A stretch of 64,000 nucleotides of DNA from Achromobacter veterisilvae (GCF_900496975.1 NZ_UFQC01000007.1:124001-188000); one strand, 5' to 3'; positions 17,460-27,944 are shown, counted from the stretch's first letter. Translations and numbers: made by a program. The notes: generated by a model from the sequence alone, not told the origin.

Positions 17460-17891
17460 TCAGCCCGCCGCCAGATGCCGCATGGCGTAGACGACGCCGA
17501 AGCCCGCGGCCATGAACAGCGCCGTCGCCGCCAGCGAGCGGGGCGAGCCGCGCGCCACGCCGCAGACACCGTGGCCGCTGGTGCAGCCCGATGCATAGCG
17601 CGTGCCGATGCCCACCAGCAGGCCCGCGGCGATCAGGCGGGCCGTGCCGGCCTCGACCGCGATGACGGGCAGCGCGGCGCCGATGCGGTACAGCCAGGGC
17701 GCCGCGAACAGACCCAGCAGAAAGGCCGGCCGCCACGAACCGCCGCGCTCCATCGGCCACAGGCCGCCCAGGATGCCGCTGATGCCCGCGATGCGGCCCG
17801 CGCCGGCCATCAGCAGCACGGCCGCCGCGCCGATCAACAAGCCGCCCAGGGCGGACGGCGCGGGAGTGAAGGCGGACCAGTCCAGATTCAC
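17460..17891 (-). CDS. YeeE/YedE-family membrane protein (PmpA-like)
   Basis: Integral membrane protein (143 aa) of the YeeE/YedE family, first half of a split pair. It contains [29 protein letters not shown] (glycine-rich helix, family motif) and [16 protein letters not shown], the cysteine signature that binds sulfur species in this family. Start GTG 17891 overlaps the bigR stop by four bases (GTGA). It is probably co-transcribed with bigR and works with the following PmpB-like protein. Confidence 0.86.
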   Translation of the reverse strand: MNLDWSAFTPAPSALGGLLIGAAAVLLMAGAGRIAGISGILGGLWPMERGGSWRPAFLLGLFAAPWLYRIGAALPVIAVEAGTARLIAAGLLVGIGTRYASGCTSGHGVCGVARGSPRSLAATALFMAAGFGVVYAMRHLAAG

Positions 17892-18223
17892 TTGAGTGAC
17901 TCCATCGCGCGGCCGCAGTACAAACTCGATAGCGTCTTCATGACCTGGCTGACCTCGAAGCTGGCCATCTGGTAGTAGACGTACTTGCCCTCGCGCCGCG
18001 TCGCCACCAGCCCTTCATCGCGCAACACCCCCAACTGCTGGGACAGCGTCGGCTGGCGGATGCCGGTCAGGGCTTCGAGTTCACCCACGTTGCGTTCGTT
18101 CTGCACCAGTTGGCAAAGCAGCAGCAGGCGGTCTTCGTTGGCCAGCGCCTTGAGCAGGGCGCAGGCCTGGGAGGCGGATTCGCGCAGGACGGCGGCCTCG
18201 CACTCGGTCAGGACTTCGTTCAT
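17888..18223 (-). CDS. bigR: ArsR-family persulfide-responsive repressor (BigR/SqrR type)
   Basis: Small winged-helix repressor (111 aa). The recognition helix is about 55-72 (TGIRQPTLSQQLGVLRDEG). Cysteines C37 and C103 are 66 residues apart, the same spacing as the redox pair C42/C108 that I recall for BigR; oxidation or persulfidation of such a pair releases DNA. No metal-binding CXC motif of ArsR is seen. It heads an operon with two YeeE/YedE proteins and is divergent from a persulfide-dioxygenase gene, the classical BigR regulon. The AT-rich intergenic region is the likely operator. Confidence 0.9.
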   Translation of the reverse strand: MNEVLTECEAAVLRESASQACALLKALANEDRLLLLCQLVQNERNVGELEALTGIRQPTLSQQLGVLRDEGLVATRREGKYVYYQMASFEVSQVMKTLSSLYCGRAMESLK

Positions 18224-18248
18224 TTGGGCAGCATCGATCAGCCTAGGA

Positions 18249-18310
18249 AAGATTGATCATTATATTGACCAATAGAATATTCAACAATATTATTGAAATA
18301 TATATATTGT
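18249..18310. promoter_or_regulatory. AT-rich divergent promoter/operator between bigR and the persulfide dioxygenase
   Basis: About 60 bp of nearly pure AT in a GC-rich surrounding, between two divergent genes. It contains the inverted arms TTCAA (18280-18284) and TTGAA (18293-18297) within a longer AT palindrome-like stretch. BigR operators are AT-rich and overlap the promoter, which fits; the precise site is not determined. Confidence 0.6.
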
Positions 18311-18347
18311 TTTGAGCGCGCAGCGATGCGCCGCCAGGCGAGCGTCC

Positions 18348-19211
18348 ATGTCCCCCCAGATCCAAGGCTTTTTCGATCCCGTCACCGCCACGATCACCTA
18401 CGTGGTCCATGAACCGGCGCCGGGCGGCGCTTGCGCCATCATCGATTCGGTCCTGGACTACGACCCCAAGTCCGGCCGCAGCGGCACCGGCAGCGCCGAC
18501 CGCGTGGCCGACTACGTGCGCCAGCATGGCTTGAAGACCGAATGGCTGCTGGAAACCCACGCCCACGCCGACCACCTGTCGGCCGCGCCCTACCTGCAGC
18601 GGCAGTTGGGCGGAGTCATCGCCATCGGTCAAAGCATCCAGACCGTGCAGGGCGTGTTCAAGAAGATCTTCAACCTGGAACCTGAGTTCCAGTTGGACGG
18701 ATCCCAATTCGGCCATCTGTTCGCCGACGGCGAAACCTTCCGCATCGGCGGACTGACGGCGCGGGCCCTCCACGTGCCGGGGCACACGCCGGCCGACATG
18801 GCCTACCTGATCGGCGACGCCGCCTTCGTGGGCGACACGCTGTTCATGCCCGACGTGGGCACCGCGCGCTGCGACTTCCCCGGCGGCGACGCCCATCAGC
18901 TATACCGCTCCATCCAGCGCCTGCTGAGCCTGCCCGCCGGCACCCGGCTGTACATGTGCCACGACTATCCGCCCGCCAGCCGCGACGCGTCCTGGCAGAC
19001 CACGGTGGCCGAACAGCGCCGCGCCAACATCCATGTGCGCGACGGCATCGGCGAAGACGATTTCGTCGCCATGCGCACGCGGCGCGACGCCACGCTCGCC
19101 ATGCCCACCCTCATCCTGCCCGCCATCCAGGTGAACATCCGCGCGGGCCACTTCCCGCCGGCCGAAGACAACGGCGTGCGCTACCTGAAGATACCCGTCG
19201 ACGCGCTCTGA
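18348..19211 (+). CDS. blh: MBL-fold persulfide dioxygenase (Blh/ETHE1-like)
   Basis: Metallo-beta-lactamase-fold hydrolase/oxygenase (287 aa). The metal motif is HAHADH at 71-76 (ETHAHADHLSA), with further ligands in the HVPGHTPADM and MCHDYPP segments. This matches the Blh/ETHE1 group that oxidises glutathione persulfide to sulfite. ATG 18348 gives the family's SPQIQGFFDPVTATITYVV start; the frame is open 12 codons upstream but leaves the family pattern. It is divergent from bigR and the PmpAB-like pair, so it is expected to be induced by sulfide or persulfide. Confidence 0.92.
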   Translation: MSPQIQGFFDPVTATITYVVHEPAPGGACAIIDSVLDYDPKSGRSGTGSADRVADYVRQHGLKTEWLLETHAHADHLSAAPYLQRQLGGVIAIGQSIQTVQGVFKKIFNLEPEFQLDGSQFGHLFADGETFRIGGLTARALHVPGHTPADMAYLIGDAAFVGDTLFMPDVGTARCDFPGGDAHQLYRSIQRLLSLPAGTRLYMCHDYPPASRDASWQTTVAEQRRANIHVRDGIGEDDFVAMRTRRDATLAMPTLILPAIQVNIRAGHFPPAEDNGVRYLKIPVDAL

Positions 19212-19317
19212 CCCCCGGGGCCGCCCCCGCCCGGACCGCATGTGCCGGGCTTGCGTGCCCCGCCCTTATCCCGCAAGATCGTCCGATCGCAGAATTGCCG
19301 ACCAGACGGATCTCTCC

Positions 19318-20784
19318 ATGTTCGCCGAAGCCGAAGCCGACCCCAGCCTCTCCAAGGAAGAATTCAAACCGCTGGAGGCGCGGCTGCGCGTCGCCCTGCT
19401 GAACGCGCAATACCAGCGCCTTGCCAGCGCCGAGAAGACGCTGCTGGTGGTCGTGGCCGGGATCGACGGCGCCGGCAAGGGCGCCACGGTCAACCTGCTC
19501 AACGAATGGATGGACCCGCGCCACATCAAGACGCTGGCCTATGGCCCGCGCGAAGGCGAAGCGCTGGAACGCCCGCCGCTGTGGCGCTACTGGAAGGACC
19601 TGCCGCCCAAGGGCAGCACCGGCATCGTGTTCGGTTCCTGGTACGCGCCGCTGATCCTCGAAGCCACGCGCAAGAAGCCCAACCAGGACAGCCTCGAGGC
19701 GCAGGCCGCGGTGATCCGGCGCTTCGAGGCGATGCTGGCCGCCGAAGGCGTGCAGATCGTCAAGCTCTGGTTCCACTTGTCGGCCGACGCCCAGAAGGCG
19801 CGTGCCAAGCGTCTCCTGGCCAGCCCGGAAACGTCATGGCAGGTCAGCCCCGTCGACCTGAAGGTCTACAAGAAATACGACCGCATCCGCGCCGCCGGGC
19901 AGTCGGTGCTGAACCGCACGGACAGCGGCCACGCGCCCTGGGTCGTGATCCCCAGCGCCGACGAGAACATGCGCGCCGCCCGCACCGCGGAGGCGGTGCT
20001 GGCCGCCATGCGCCAGCGCGGCGTGCCCCGCATCCCGCCCTCGTTCGTGGCCCATTCCCGGCCCATGCGCGTGGTCGACCGCCTGGGGCAACTGGACTAC
20101 GACGCCAAGATCGACAAAGACGATTACGAATCCGAACTGGGCCTGCTGCAGGGCCGGCTGGCGCGCGCCGCGCGTTCCCGGAAGTTCCTGGACCGGTCCC
20201 TGGTGCTGGTCTTCGAAGGCCAGGACGCGGCCGGCAAGGGCGGCGCCATCCGGCGCGTGACGCATGCGCTGGACGCCCGCCAATTCGACATCACCCCCGT
20301 CGCGGCGCCCAACAGCGAAGCGCTGGCCCGCCCCTACCTGTGGCGGTTCTGGCGCCAGGTGCCGCGCCACGGCCGCATCGCCATCTTCGACCGTTCCTGG
20401 TACGGCCGCGTGCTGGTCGAACGCGTCGAGAAGCTGGCCGCGCCCGCCAACTGGCGCCGGGCCTACGCCGAAATCAACGACTTCGAGGAACAGTTGGCGG
20501 CCAGCGGCGCGCTGGTGCTGAAATTCTGGCTGGCGGTCACGGCGGACGTGCAATTGGAACGGTTCAAGGAACGCGAGAAATCGCCGTTCAAGAACTTCAA
20601 GATCACGGACGAAGACTGGCGCAACCGCGACAAATGGAAAGACTACGCGGCGGCGGCCAACGAAATGCTGACCCGGACCGACGTCGCCCATGCGCCCTGG
20701 CATCTGGTGTCCGCCAACGACAAGCGTTACGCTCGACTGCAAGTGCTGCGGCATATCGTCGAAGCCATGGAAGACCAACTCTGA
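19318..20784 (+). CDS. pap: Polyphosphate:AMP phosphotransferase (tandem PPK2 domains)
   Basis: Class II polyphosphate kinase with two PPK2 domains in tandem (488 aa). The N-terminal copy has Walker A AGIDGAGKG (48-56) and the C-terminal copy GQDAAGKGG near 301-309. Both keep the lid arginines (GPREGEALERPPLWRYW; APNSEALARPYLWRFW) and the SWY motif (FGSWYAP; DRSWYGR). Two-domain PPK2 enzymes phosphorylate AMP to ADP using polyphosphate; this length is typical. ATG 19318 is chosen because the preceding 26 open codons are rich in Arg, Pro and Cys and unlike the family. No linked polyphosphate gene is seen. Confidence 0.9.
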   Translation: MFAEAEADPSLSKEEFKPLEARLRVALLNAQYQRLASAEKTLLVVVAGIDGAGKGATVNLLNEWMDPRHIKTLAYGPREGEALERPPLWRYWKDLPPKGSTGIVFGSWYAPLILEATRKKPNQDSLEAQAAVIRRFEAMLAAEGVQIVKLWFHLSADAQKARAKRLLASPETSWQVSPVDLKVYKKYDRIRAAGQSVLNRTDSGHAPWVVIPSADENMRAARTAEAVLAAMRQRGVPRIPPSFVAHSRPMRVVDRLGQLDYDAKIDKDDYESELGLLQGRLARAARSRKFLDRSLVLVFEGQDAAGKGGAIRRVTHALDARQFDITPVAAPNSEALARPYLWRFWRQVPRHGRIAIFDRSWYGRVLVERVEKLAAPANWRRAYAEINDFEEQLAASGALVLKFWLAVTADVQLERFKEREKSPFKNFKITDEDWRNRDKWKDYAAAANEMLTRTDVAHAPWHLVSANDKRYARLQVLRHIVEAMEDQL

Positions 20785-20806
20785 AACGCCCGGGAGGCTG
20801 CAAGCC

Positions 20807-21256
20807 ATGAGTACCGTAGAAATCCGTCCCATCGTCGCCGCCGACTTCGAAGCCTGGCTGCCGCTATGGAAAGGCTACCAGGACTTCTACCGCGTCGACA
20901 TCGACGACGCCGTGACGCGCAATACCTGGGCGCGCTTCCTGGACGCGGCCGAACCCATGCACGCCGCGCTGGCCTACGACAGCGGCCGCGCCATCGGCCT
21001 GGTGCACTGGATCTTCCACCGGTCCACCTGGACCGCCGGCGACTACTGCTACCTGCAGGACCTGTTCGTGGCCCCGGACGTGCGCGGCACCGGCGCCGGC
21101 CGCAAGCTGATCGAACACGTATACGCGCAAGCCGCCGCGGCCAACTGCGCGCGTGTGTACTGGCTCACGCATGAAACCAACGCCACCGCCATCCAGCTCT
21201 ACGACCGCATCGCCGACCGCTCCGGCTTCATCCAGTACCGCAAGGTGATGCCGTGA
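20807..21256 (+). CDS. GNAT-family N-acetyltransferase
   Basis: Acetyl-CoA-dependent N-acetyltransferase (149 aa). The acetyl-CoA pyrophosphate-binding motif RGTGAGRKL is at 93-101 after the beta strand YLQDLFVAP. The C-terminal WLTHETNATAIQLYDRIADRSGF is typical of amino-acid or small-amine acetyltransferases. The ATG has a GGGAGG site ten bases upstream. Its stop overlaps the GTG of the HIT gene by four bases (GTGA), indicating a two-gene unit. The acceptor is unknown. Confidence 0.9.
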   Translation: MSTVEIRPIVAADFEAWLPLWKGYQDFYRVDIDDAVTRNTWARFLDAAEPMHAALAYDSGRAIGLVHWIFHRSTWTAGDYCYLQDLFVAPDVRGTGAGRKLIEHVYAQAAAANCARVYWLTHETNATAIQLYDRIADRSGFIQYRKVMP

Positions 21257-21717
21257 GCGCGCGCGACCCCAACTGTCCCCTGTGCCAGGAAGACGGCGGC
21301 ACGCTGCTGTGGCGGGGGCCGCACTTGCGCATCATCGAGGTGGAAGATGCGGACTACCCCGGCTTCACGCGCGTGATCTGGAACGGTCACCTGGCTGAAA
21401 TGACCAGCCTGTCCACGCACGGGCGCGAGCTGCTGATGCGGGCCGTGTACGTCGTGGAAGAGGCGCAGCAGGCCATCCTGGCGCCCGACAAGATCAACCT
21501 GGCCTCGCTGGGCAACATGGTCCCGCACCTGCATTGGCACGTGATCCCGCGCTGGCGCGGCGACCGCCACTTCCCCGATCCGATCTGGGCGCCGCCGCGG
21601 GTGCCGGCAGGCGCGGAATCCAGCGAATGGAAGGAACGGCAGGCGCGCGTGCAAGCCCAACTGCCGCGCTACCGCAACCGGCTGGTCGAGGCCATGAACG
21701 CCCTGCTCTGGCACTGA
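21253..21717 (+). CDS. HIT-family nucleotide-binding protein
   Basis: Histidine-triad protein (154 aa) with the catalytic motif HLHWHV at 92-97 (NMVPHLHWHVIPRW). Such proteins hydrolyse or transfer nucleotidyl groups from dinucleoside polyphosphates or AMP-amides in the cytoplasm. A CPLC pair at residues 8-11 could bind zinc, as in some HIT proteins. The GTG start overlaps the GNAT stop; this start keeps the NCPLC segment typical of the family. The preceding acetyltransferase gene is translationally coupled. Confidence 0.92.
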   Translation: MSARDPNCPLCQEDGGTLLWRGPHLRIIEVEDADYPGFTRVIWNGHLAEMTSLSTHGRELLMRAVYVVEEAQQAILAPDKINLASLGNMVPHLHWHVIPRWRGDRHFPDPIWAPPRVPAGAESSEWKERQARVQAQLPRYRNRLVEAMNALLWH

Positions 21718-21810
21718 CCCCGGCAGGCGCCGCGGCCCGCCGTCCTTTATTCAGCTAGAATTCAGGATCGCGCCGGACACGATCCCGCGGCACTCAAGGA
21801 CGCCCAGACA

Positions 21811-23031
<1,221 letters not shown>

Positions 23032-23090
23032 AATGGCGCGGCGGGCGCTAAAGTAGGCGGGGTCAGCCGCCACGATCCCGAGGAGCCGCC

Positions 23091-23480
23091 ATGAAACCGC
23101 CCGTCATCACCCTGCAGCGCGTCTACGAAGGCACCGGCCCGGCGGGCAGCTACCGGGCGCTCGTGGACCGCGTCTGGCCGCGCGGGCTGCGCCGGGCCGA
23201 CCTGGGGCTGGACGAATGGGCCCGCGACCTCGCGCCCACCGCCGAACTGCGAAAGTGGTTCAACCACGTCGAGGAACGCTGGGAAGAATTTCGCCGCAAG
23301 TATCTGGCCGAGTTGGCCGCGCCCGAACAGCAGGACCGCATGGCCGCCCTGCTGGAGGCCGCCGGCAAACGGCCGCTGACCCTGCTGTACGGCGCCCACG
23401 ACGCCGAACACAACCAGGCGGTCGTGCTGCGCGACGCCCTGCTGGACTACGCCCGCCATCACGGCAAACGGTCCGCCTGA
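23091..23480 (+). CDS. DUF488 family protein (YeaO-like)
   Basis: Small cytoplasmic protein (129 aa) of the DUF488 family. Diagnostic segments are YRALVDRVWPRGLRRADL near 20-40, WARDLAPTAELRKWFNH near 43-60, and LTLLYGAHDAEHNQAVVLRD near 97-115. The biochemical function of this family is not established. A GAGGAG site precedes the ATG. A 10-bp perfect GC hairpin downstream (23491-23514) is the probable end of the transcript. Confidence 0.9.
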   Translation: MKPPVITLQRVYEGTGPAGSYRALVDRVWPRGLRRADLGLDEWARDLAPTAELRKWFNHVEERWEEFRRKYLAELAAPEQQDRMAALLEAAGKRPLTLLYGAHDAEHNQAVVLRDALLDYARHHGKRSA

Positions 23481-23490
23481 GCCCTCCGGC

Positions 23491-23514
23491 GCGGCGCGGG
23501 CCCCCCCGCGCCGC
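23491..23514 (+). terminator. GC hairpin after the DUF488 gene
   Basis: Perfect 10-bp stem (23491-23500 with 23505-23514, CCCC loop). There is no T-run, so if it terminates transcription it does so without the classical U-tract. Confidence 0.45.
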
Positions 23515-23627
23515 CCGCGTTCAGCCTGCTCTCATGCTGAAGCGCTACCATCGAACCATGCTCCCTGCATCCGTGGGCGACGCGGCCCAGCCCGGCCCAC
23601 AGTCAATCCCAACCTGGAGGTAACAGC

Positions 23628-24416
23628 ATGCAGCATGACCTGAACGGAAAAACCGCCGTCGTCACCGGCGCCGCCAGCGGCATCGGCAAGGAAATCGCCC
23701 TGACGCTCGCGCGCGCGGGCGCGGCGGTCGCGATCGCCGACCTGAACCAGGCGGGCGCCGAGGCCGTCGCCCGGGAAATCGAGCAGGCTGGCGGCAAGGC
23801 CATGGGCGTCGCGATGGACGTCACCAGCGAAGAGGCCGTGAACCAGGGCATCGACCGCGTGGCCGCCGCCTATGGCGGCATCGACATCCTGGTCTCGAAC
23901 GCCGGCATCCAGATCGTGAACCCCATCGAGAACTTCGCCTACGCCGACTGGAAGAAGATGCAGGCGATCCACGTCGACGGCGCCTTCCTCACAACCAAGG
24001 CGGCGCTCAAGCATATGTACAAGGGCGATCGGGGCGGCGTCGTCATCTACATGGGTTCGGTCCATTCGCACGAAGCCTCGCCACTGAAATCCGCCTATGT
24101 CGCCGCCAAGCACGCGCTGCTGGGCCTGGCCCGCGTGCTCGCCAAGGAGGGCGCGGCCCACAACGTGCGCTCGCACGTGATCTGCCCGGGCTTCGTGCGC
24201 ACGCCCCTGGTGGAAAAACAGATCCCGGAACAGGCCAAAGAGCTGGGCATCAGCGAGGAAGACGTCGTCAAGAAAGTCATGCTGGGCGACACAGTGGACG
24301 GGGTGTTCACGACCGTCGAGGACGTGGCGCGGACCGCCCTGTTCCTGGCCGCCTTTCCCAGCGCCGCGCTCACCGGCCAGTCGTTCGTGGTCAGCCACGG
24401 CTGGTACATGCAATAG
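23628..24416 (+). CDS. 3-hydroxybutyrate dehydrogenase (short-chain dehydrogenase)
   Basis: NAD-dependent short-chain dehydrogenase (262 aa). It shows the glycine motif TGAASGIG (14-21), NAG (SNAGIQ), the catalytic YxxxK in SAYVAAKHA, and the C-terminal segment [12 protein letters not shown] that is typical of 3-hydroxybutyrate dehydrogenases. The enzyme interconverts 3-hydroxybutyrate and acetoacetate, usually in polyhydroxybutyrate turnover. A GGAGGTAA site lies seven bases before the ATG. It stands alone, without nearby PHB genes. Confidence 0.9.
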   Translation: MQHDLNGKTAVVTGAASGIGKEIALTLARAGAAVAIADLNQAGAEAVAREIEQAGGKAMGVAMDVTSEEAVNQGIDRVAAAYGGIDILVSNAGIQIVNPIENFAYADWKKMQAIHVDGAFLTTKAALKHMYKGDRGGVVIYMGSVHSHEASPLKSAYVAAKHALLGLARVLAKEGAAHNVRSHVICPGFVRTPLVEKQIPEQAKELGISEEDVVKKVMLGDTVDGVFTTVEDVARTALFLAAFPSAALTGQSFVVSHGWYMQ

Positions 24417-24461
24417 GACGGCAGGCCCCTGCGCCGTCTTTGGTACCCTAGCCCCTTACGG

Positions 24462-24485
24462 GCCGGCGCGTTCTTGCGCGCCGGC
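24462..24485. terminator. GC hairpin between the hydroxybutyrate dehydrogenase gene and tenA
   Basis: Perfect 9-bp stem GCCGGCGCG (24462-24470) with CGCGCCGGC (24477-24485), 6-base loop TTCTTG. It may separate the two transcripts or act in the tenA leader. It does not have the conserved core of a TPP riboswitch. Confidence 0.35.
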
Positions 24486-24507
24486 GGGCCTGTCTTGAGG
24501 AAACCCC

Positions 24508-25170
24508 ATGTCTTTCAGTTCCGACGCCTGGGCGCGCAACGCCGCGCTGTACGAAAAAACGCGCACCATGCCGTTCAACCAGGAACTGGCCAGCGGCCAG
24601 CTCGATGAGAACGCCTTTCGCCACTACATGATCCAGGACGCCCACTACCTGGTCGCGTTCGGGCGCGCCCTGGCCATCGCGGCGGCCAAGGCCGACCACG
24701 CCGACGGCGTGGTGCAGTTCGCGGACGCGGCCAAGGGTGCCGTCATCGTCGAGCGCAGCCTGCACGCCGGCTTCATGAAGCAGTTCGGCATCGACGCGGC
24801 CACCTTCGAAGCCACGCCGCTGTCGCCCGCCAGCCACCACTACACCAGCTTCCTGATCGCCACCGCCTGGAGCGCCCCCTACCCGGTGGCGCTTGCGGCG
24901 CTGCTGCCGTGCTTCTGGATCTATGCCGAGATCGGCCGCGACATCCAGGCGCGCGCGGCCAAACCCAACCCCTACGCAGCGTGGATCGACGCCTACGCCG
25001 GCGAGGAATTCCACGCGCTGGTGCGCGCCGTCATCGCCACCGTGGACCGCAGCGCGGAAGCCGCGTCGGCGGAAACGCGCGAGGCCATGCATCAGGCCTA
25101 CACGCATGCCGCGCAGTTGGAATGGATGTTCTGGGATTCGGCCTACCGCCAGGCCGGCTGGCCCGTCTGA
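24508..25170 (+). CDS. tenA: Thiaminase II / TenA family
   Basis: TenA-type aminopyrimidine aminohydrolase (220 aa) that salvages degraded thiamin. Residues in positions equal or close to the B. subtilis enzyme's active site are present: D44 (MIQDAHY), Y112, C135 (LLPCFWIYAEIG), Y162 and E204 (QLEWMFWDS). The catalytic cysteine marks the TenA_C group. A TTGAGGA site precedes the ATG. No thiamin biosynthesis gene or riboswitch is adjacent. It converges with the TonB receptor gene across a GC hairpin. Confidence 0.93.
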   Translation: MSFSSDAWARNAALYEKTRTMPFNQELASGQLDENAFRHYMIQDAHYLVAFGRALAIAAAKADHADGVVQFADAAKGAVIVERSLHAGFMKQFGIDAATFEATPLSPASHHYTSFLIATAWSAPYPVALAALLPCFWIYAEIGRDIQARAAKPNPYAAWIDAYAGEEFHALVRAVIATVDRSAEAASAETREAMHQAYTHAAQLEWMFWDSAYRQAGWPV

Positions 25171-25184
25171 GGCCCTGGCACGGC

Positions 25185-25212
25185 GGGCGCGCGCGTCCTG
25201 CCGCGCGCGCCC
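25185..25212. terminator. Bidirectional GC hairpin between tenA and the TonB receptor gene
   Basis: Perfect 11-bp stem GGGCGCGCGCG (25185-25195) with CGCGCGCGCCC (25202-25212), 6-base loop, exactly in the gap between convergent genes. There is no T-run on either strand. Confidence 0.5.
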
Positions 25213-25220
25213 GATCCCAT

Positions 25221-27728
25221 CTAGAACTGATAGCGCGTGGTCAGCAGGAAACTGCGCGGCGTGCCGTAGTAGTTGCCGCCGTTGTTGCCCTGCAGCGAAT
25301 CGAAGTAGCGCTTGTCGAACAGGTTGTTCACATTCAACTGGACATCCAGTTGGCGGTTCACGCTGTAGCCGGCGACCAGGTCGACCACCGCGTAGGGCGA
25401 CTGCTTCACGACATAGCCGGCGCTGCCGGTCAAGGATTGGGTCGTGATCTTGCTTTGCGCGCGCACGGCGCCGCCGACCCGCCATTTCTCGTACCCGCCG
25501 GGCAGGTGATACATCGCCGCCAGCTTGAACTGGTGCTGCGGGATGTAGCTGGCGTAGGGCTGGCCGGCCGCGCCGTCCACGCCGCCGCTTGAAACCTTGG
25601 CGCGGGTGTAGGAATAGCCGATCCCCACGTTCAGGCGCGGCAGCAATTCACCATTGATGTCGATCTCCACGCCCTCGCTCTTCACCTCGCCCACCGCGCG
25701 GTAGCAGTTGGTGGCGACGAAGCACGACGCGATGTCCGTAACCGCCTGCGGCAAGTTGGTCTGCGTGGTCGAAAACAGCGCGATGGCGGCGTTGACGCGC
25801 TCGTCCAGATAGCTGCCTTTCAAGCCGATCTCGTAGTTGGTGCCCTCCACCGGCTTGATCACGGTGCCGGAGGTGTCCAGGTAGTACTGCGGCTTGAAGA
25901 TGCTGGAATAGCTGGCGTAGACCGAGTGGTTGTCGTTCAGGTCATAGATCAGCGCGGCGTAGGGCGTGAAATGCGCGTCTTCGCCGAACTTGCGATGGCT
26001 GCTCCAACTGCCCTGGGTCTGCTTGTTGTCGAAGTCGAACCAATCCAGGCGCGCGCCCAGGATCATGTTCAGCGGATCGGCCAGGCGGAAGCGGCCCGTG
26101 GCATAGGCCGACGTCAGTTCGGAGCGCTGGTCGCGCCGCCACATCGTGTCTTTGACGAAGTCCTGGCGGCGCAGGGAATCCGGGTCCCAGGTGTAGGGGT
26201 TGACGCCGGCGACCATCAGGTAGCCGTCCGGCTCGTCCAGATAGCTGTAGCCGTTGTCCAGCCAGCGGTCGTTGCGGTAGCTTGCGCCCACCGCGATCTC
26301 GTGCTCGCGGCCGAACAGCGTAATCGGGCCTTGCGCGGACAGGTCGAAGCTGCGCTGCTTCTTGTCGTAGTCGTAGCGGCCGCCCATCACGTCGTACATC
26401 ACGCCGTCCTGCCCGTCGTAGCCGCCGTTGACGAAGTACGCGCCGTCCAGCGACGACTTGGCGTTGACGCCGCGGGCCGCCGCCCGCGCGATCCAGCCGT
26501 TCTCGAAGGTGTGCTTCAGTTCGGCGAAGAGACTGTATTCGCTTTTGTCCCAATAGCTCCACGACGGCGAGAACCGGCGCGACCGCCGGATGTCCAGCGG
26601 CGAGCCGTCCAGCGCGGTCGGCACGCCCATCCATTCGGAACCCGGGTTGTCCTCGCGGTTGGAGTACCCGCCCAGGGTCAAGGTGGTATGGGCGGCCAGG
26701 TCGATATCGACCACGCCGTAGTACAACTGCTTGCGGCTGCTGTAGCCATCGGTGAAGTAGTCCCGCGACTGCTGCGACGTCACGAAGCGGCCGCGCACGG
26801 AGCCGCTGTCGTTCAGCGGGCCGCCCGCATCGAGTTCGCCCGAGAAATTGTCCCAGTTGCCCGCGCGCGCGGTGGCGATGAACTGCGCGGAATCCGTCGG
26901 CTGCTTGCGCACGAAATTGATGGTGCCGGAAGGGTCGCCCATGCCGGTCATCAGGCCCGTGGGGCCCCGCACCACTTCCACGTGGTCGTACATGGCCGTC
27001 GTGCTGTAGGTGGACGTGTCCGTCTCATAGGAAACGGGCAGGCCGTCCAGCAGGAAAGTGTTGATCGTGAAACCGCGCGAGAAATAGCGCGACCGGTCGT
27101 TGCTCCAGTGGTTGACGGTGATGCCCGTGGTGCTGTTGGCCACGTCGTCGATCGTCTGCATGGCGAAGTCGTCCAGCTTCTGCCGCGTGACCACGCTGAC
27201 GGATTGCGGTGTTTCCTGGATGGTCAGCGGCAGCTTGGTGGCCGTGCTCATGGCGCCGGTGGTGTAGGACCCCGTGCCCTCGGTGATCGAGTTGCCCTTG
27301 CCCACGACGGTGATGGTGTTCATCATCACGCTCGACGAATCCGCCTCGCGCGATAGGGATACGTTGCGGCCCGATCGTTCGAACGCGAGCCCCGAACCGG
27401 CCAGCAAGGCCCGCAACGCCTGATCGGGCGTCAGGCTGCCGGACACGGCGGGCGCGTTCAGCCCGCGGACCGTGTCGGGCGCGTAAGCCAGTTCCAGCGA
27501 CGCCTGCGTCGCCAACTGCGTCAATGCGCCCTCCAGCGATTGCGCGGGAATATTGAGCGACAGCGGCGCCTCCTGCGCCCGGGCCGAGTGCGGCGGCAAG
27601 GCCAGCGCCAGCAGCAGGGACATGGCCAACACAGTCAGCCCGCGCGCCGGCGCCGGGCCACGCGGCCGGAGGCGCGCCGGGGTTTGGCGCGCAGCGCGAG
27701 AAAGGAATCCAGAGGGTTTACGGTTCAC
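25221..27728 (-). CDS. TonB-dependent siderophore receptor with N-terminal signalling domain
   Basis: Outer-membrane siderophore receptor/transducer (about 835 aa). Order: long signal peptide (ending near SARAQE), STN signalling domain (LSLNIPAQSLEGALTQLATQ, the fold that contacts FecR), plug domain (TIQETPQSVSVVTRQKL, then RGF.INTFLLDGLP), and a 22-strand barrel ending in the aromatic terminus LLTTRYQF. This architecture is of the FpvA/FoxA/FhuE type for ferri-siderophores. Start is uncertain: GTG 27728 is proposed, with TTG 27761 as an in-frame alternative. fecR and fecI genes lie just upstream on the same strand, making a complete cell-surface signalling set. Confidence 0.92.
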   Translation of the reverse strand: MNRKPSGFLSRAARQTPARLRPRGPAPARGLTVLAMSLLLALALPPHSARAQEAPLSLNIPAQSLEGALTQLATQASLELAYAPDTVRGLNAPAVSGSLTPDQALRALLAGSGLAFERSGRNVSLSREADSSSVMMNTITVVGKGNSITEGTGSYTTGAMSTATKLPLTIQETPQSVSVVTRQKLDDFAMQTIDDVANSTTGITVNHWSNDRSRYFSRGFTINTFLLDGLPVSYETDTSTYSTTAMYDHVEVVRGPTGLMTGMGDPSGTINFVRKQPTDSAQFIATARAGNWDNFSGELDAGGPLNDSGSVRGRFVTSQQSRDYFTDGYSSRKQLYYGVVDIDLAAHTTLTLGGYSNREDNPGSEWMGVPTALDGSPLDIRRSRRFSPSWSYWDKSEYSLFAELKHTFENGWIARAAARGVNAKSSLDGAYFVNGGYDGQDGVMYDVMGGRYDYDKKQRSFDLSAQGPITLFGREHEIAVGASYRNDRWLDNGYSYLDEPDGYLMVAGVNPYTWDPDSLRRQDFVKDTMWRRDQRSELTSAYATGRFRLADPLNMILGARLDWFDFDNKQTQGSWSSHRKFGEDAHFTPYAALIYDLNDNHSVYASYSSIFKPQYYLDTSGTVIKPVEGTNYEIGLKGSYLDERVNAAIALFSTTQTNLPQAVTDIASCFVATNCYRAVGEVKSEGVEIDINGELLPRLNVGIGYSYTRAKVSSGGVDGAAGQPYASYIPQHQFKLAAMYHLPGGYEKWRVGGAVRAQSKITTQSLTGSAGYVVKQSPYAVVDLVAGYSVNRQLDVQLNVNNLFDKRYFDSLQGNNGGNYYGTPRSFLLTTRYQF

Positions 27729-27944
27729 GGAACAAGCTTTCCAGAAGGGATCTTGGATCAACGCGCGCCAGTGGGCCGGTTGCGGCGAATCCTGACGGCG
27801 GGCAGCGGCATCGGAGCGATGCCCTTGGGAGACAGGACGCCTGTCGCCAACAAATCCCTGATGGAAAATCGCGGGTAATTAGTAATTATTTGTATCTTCA
27901 GTTGGCGTTTGCCTGACCCGGGCGGGCAGCCGCCGCGCGGGCCG

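Noticed and set aside
24417-24507. TPP riboswitch before tenA
   Set aside because: Only a simple GC hairpin is present; the conserved CTGAGA and other core elements of the TPP riboswitch are missing.
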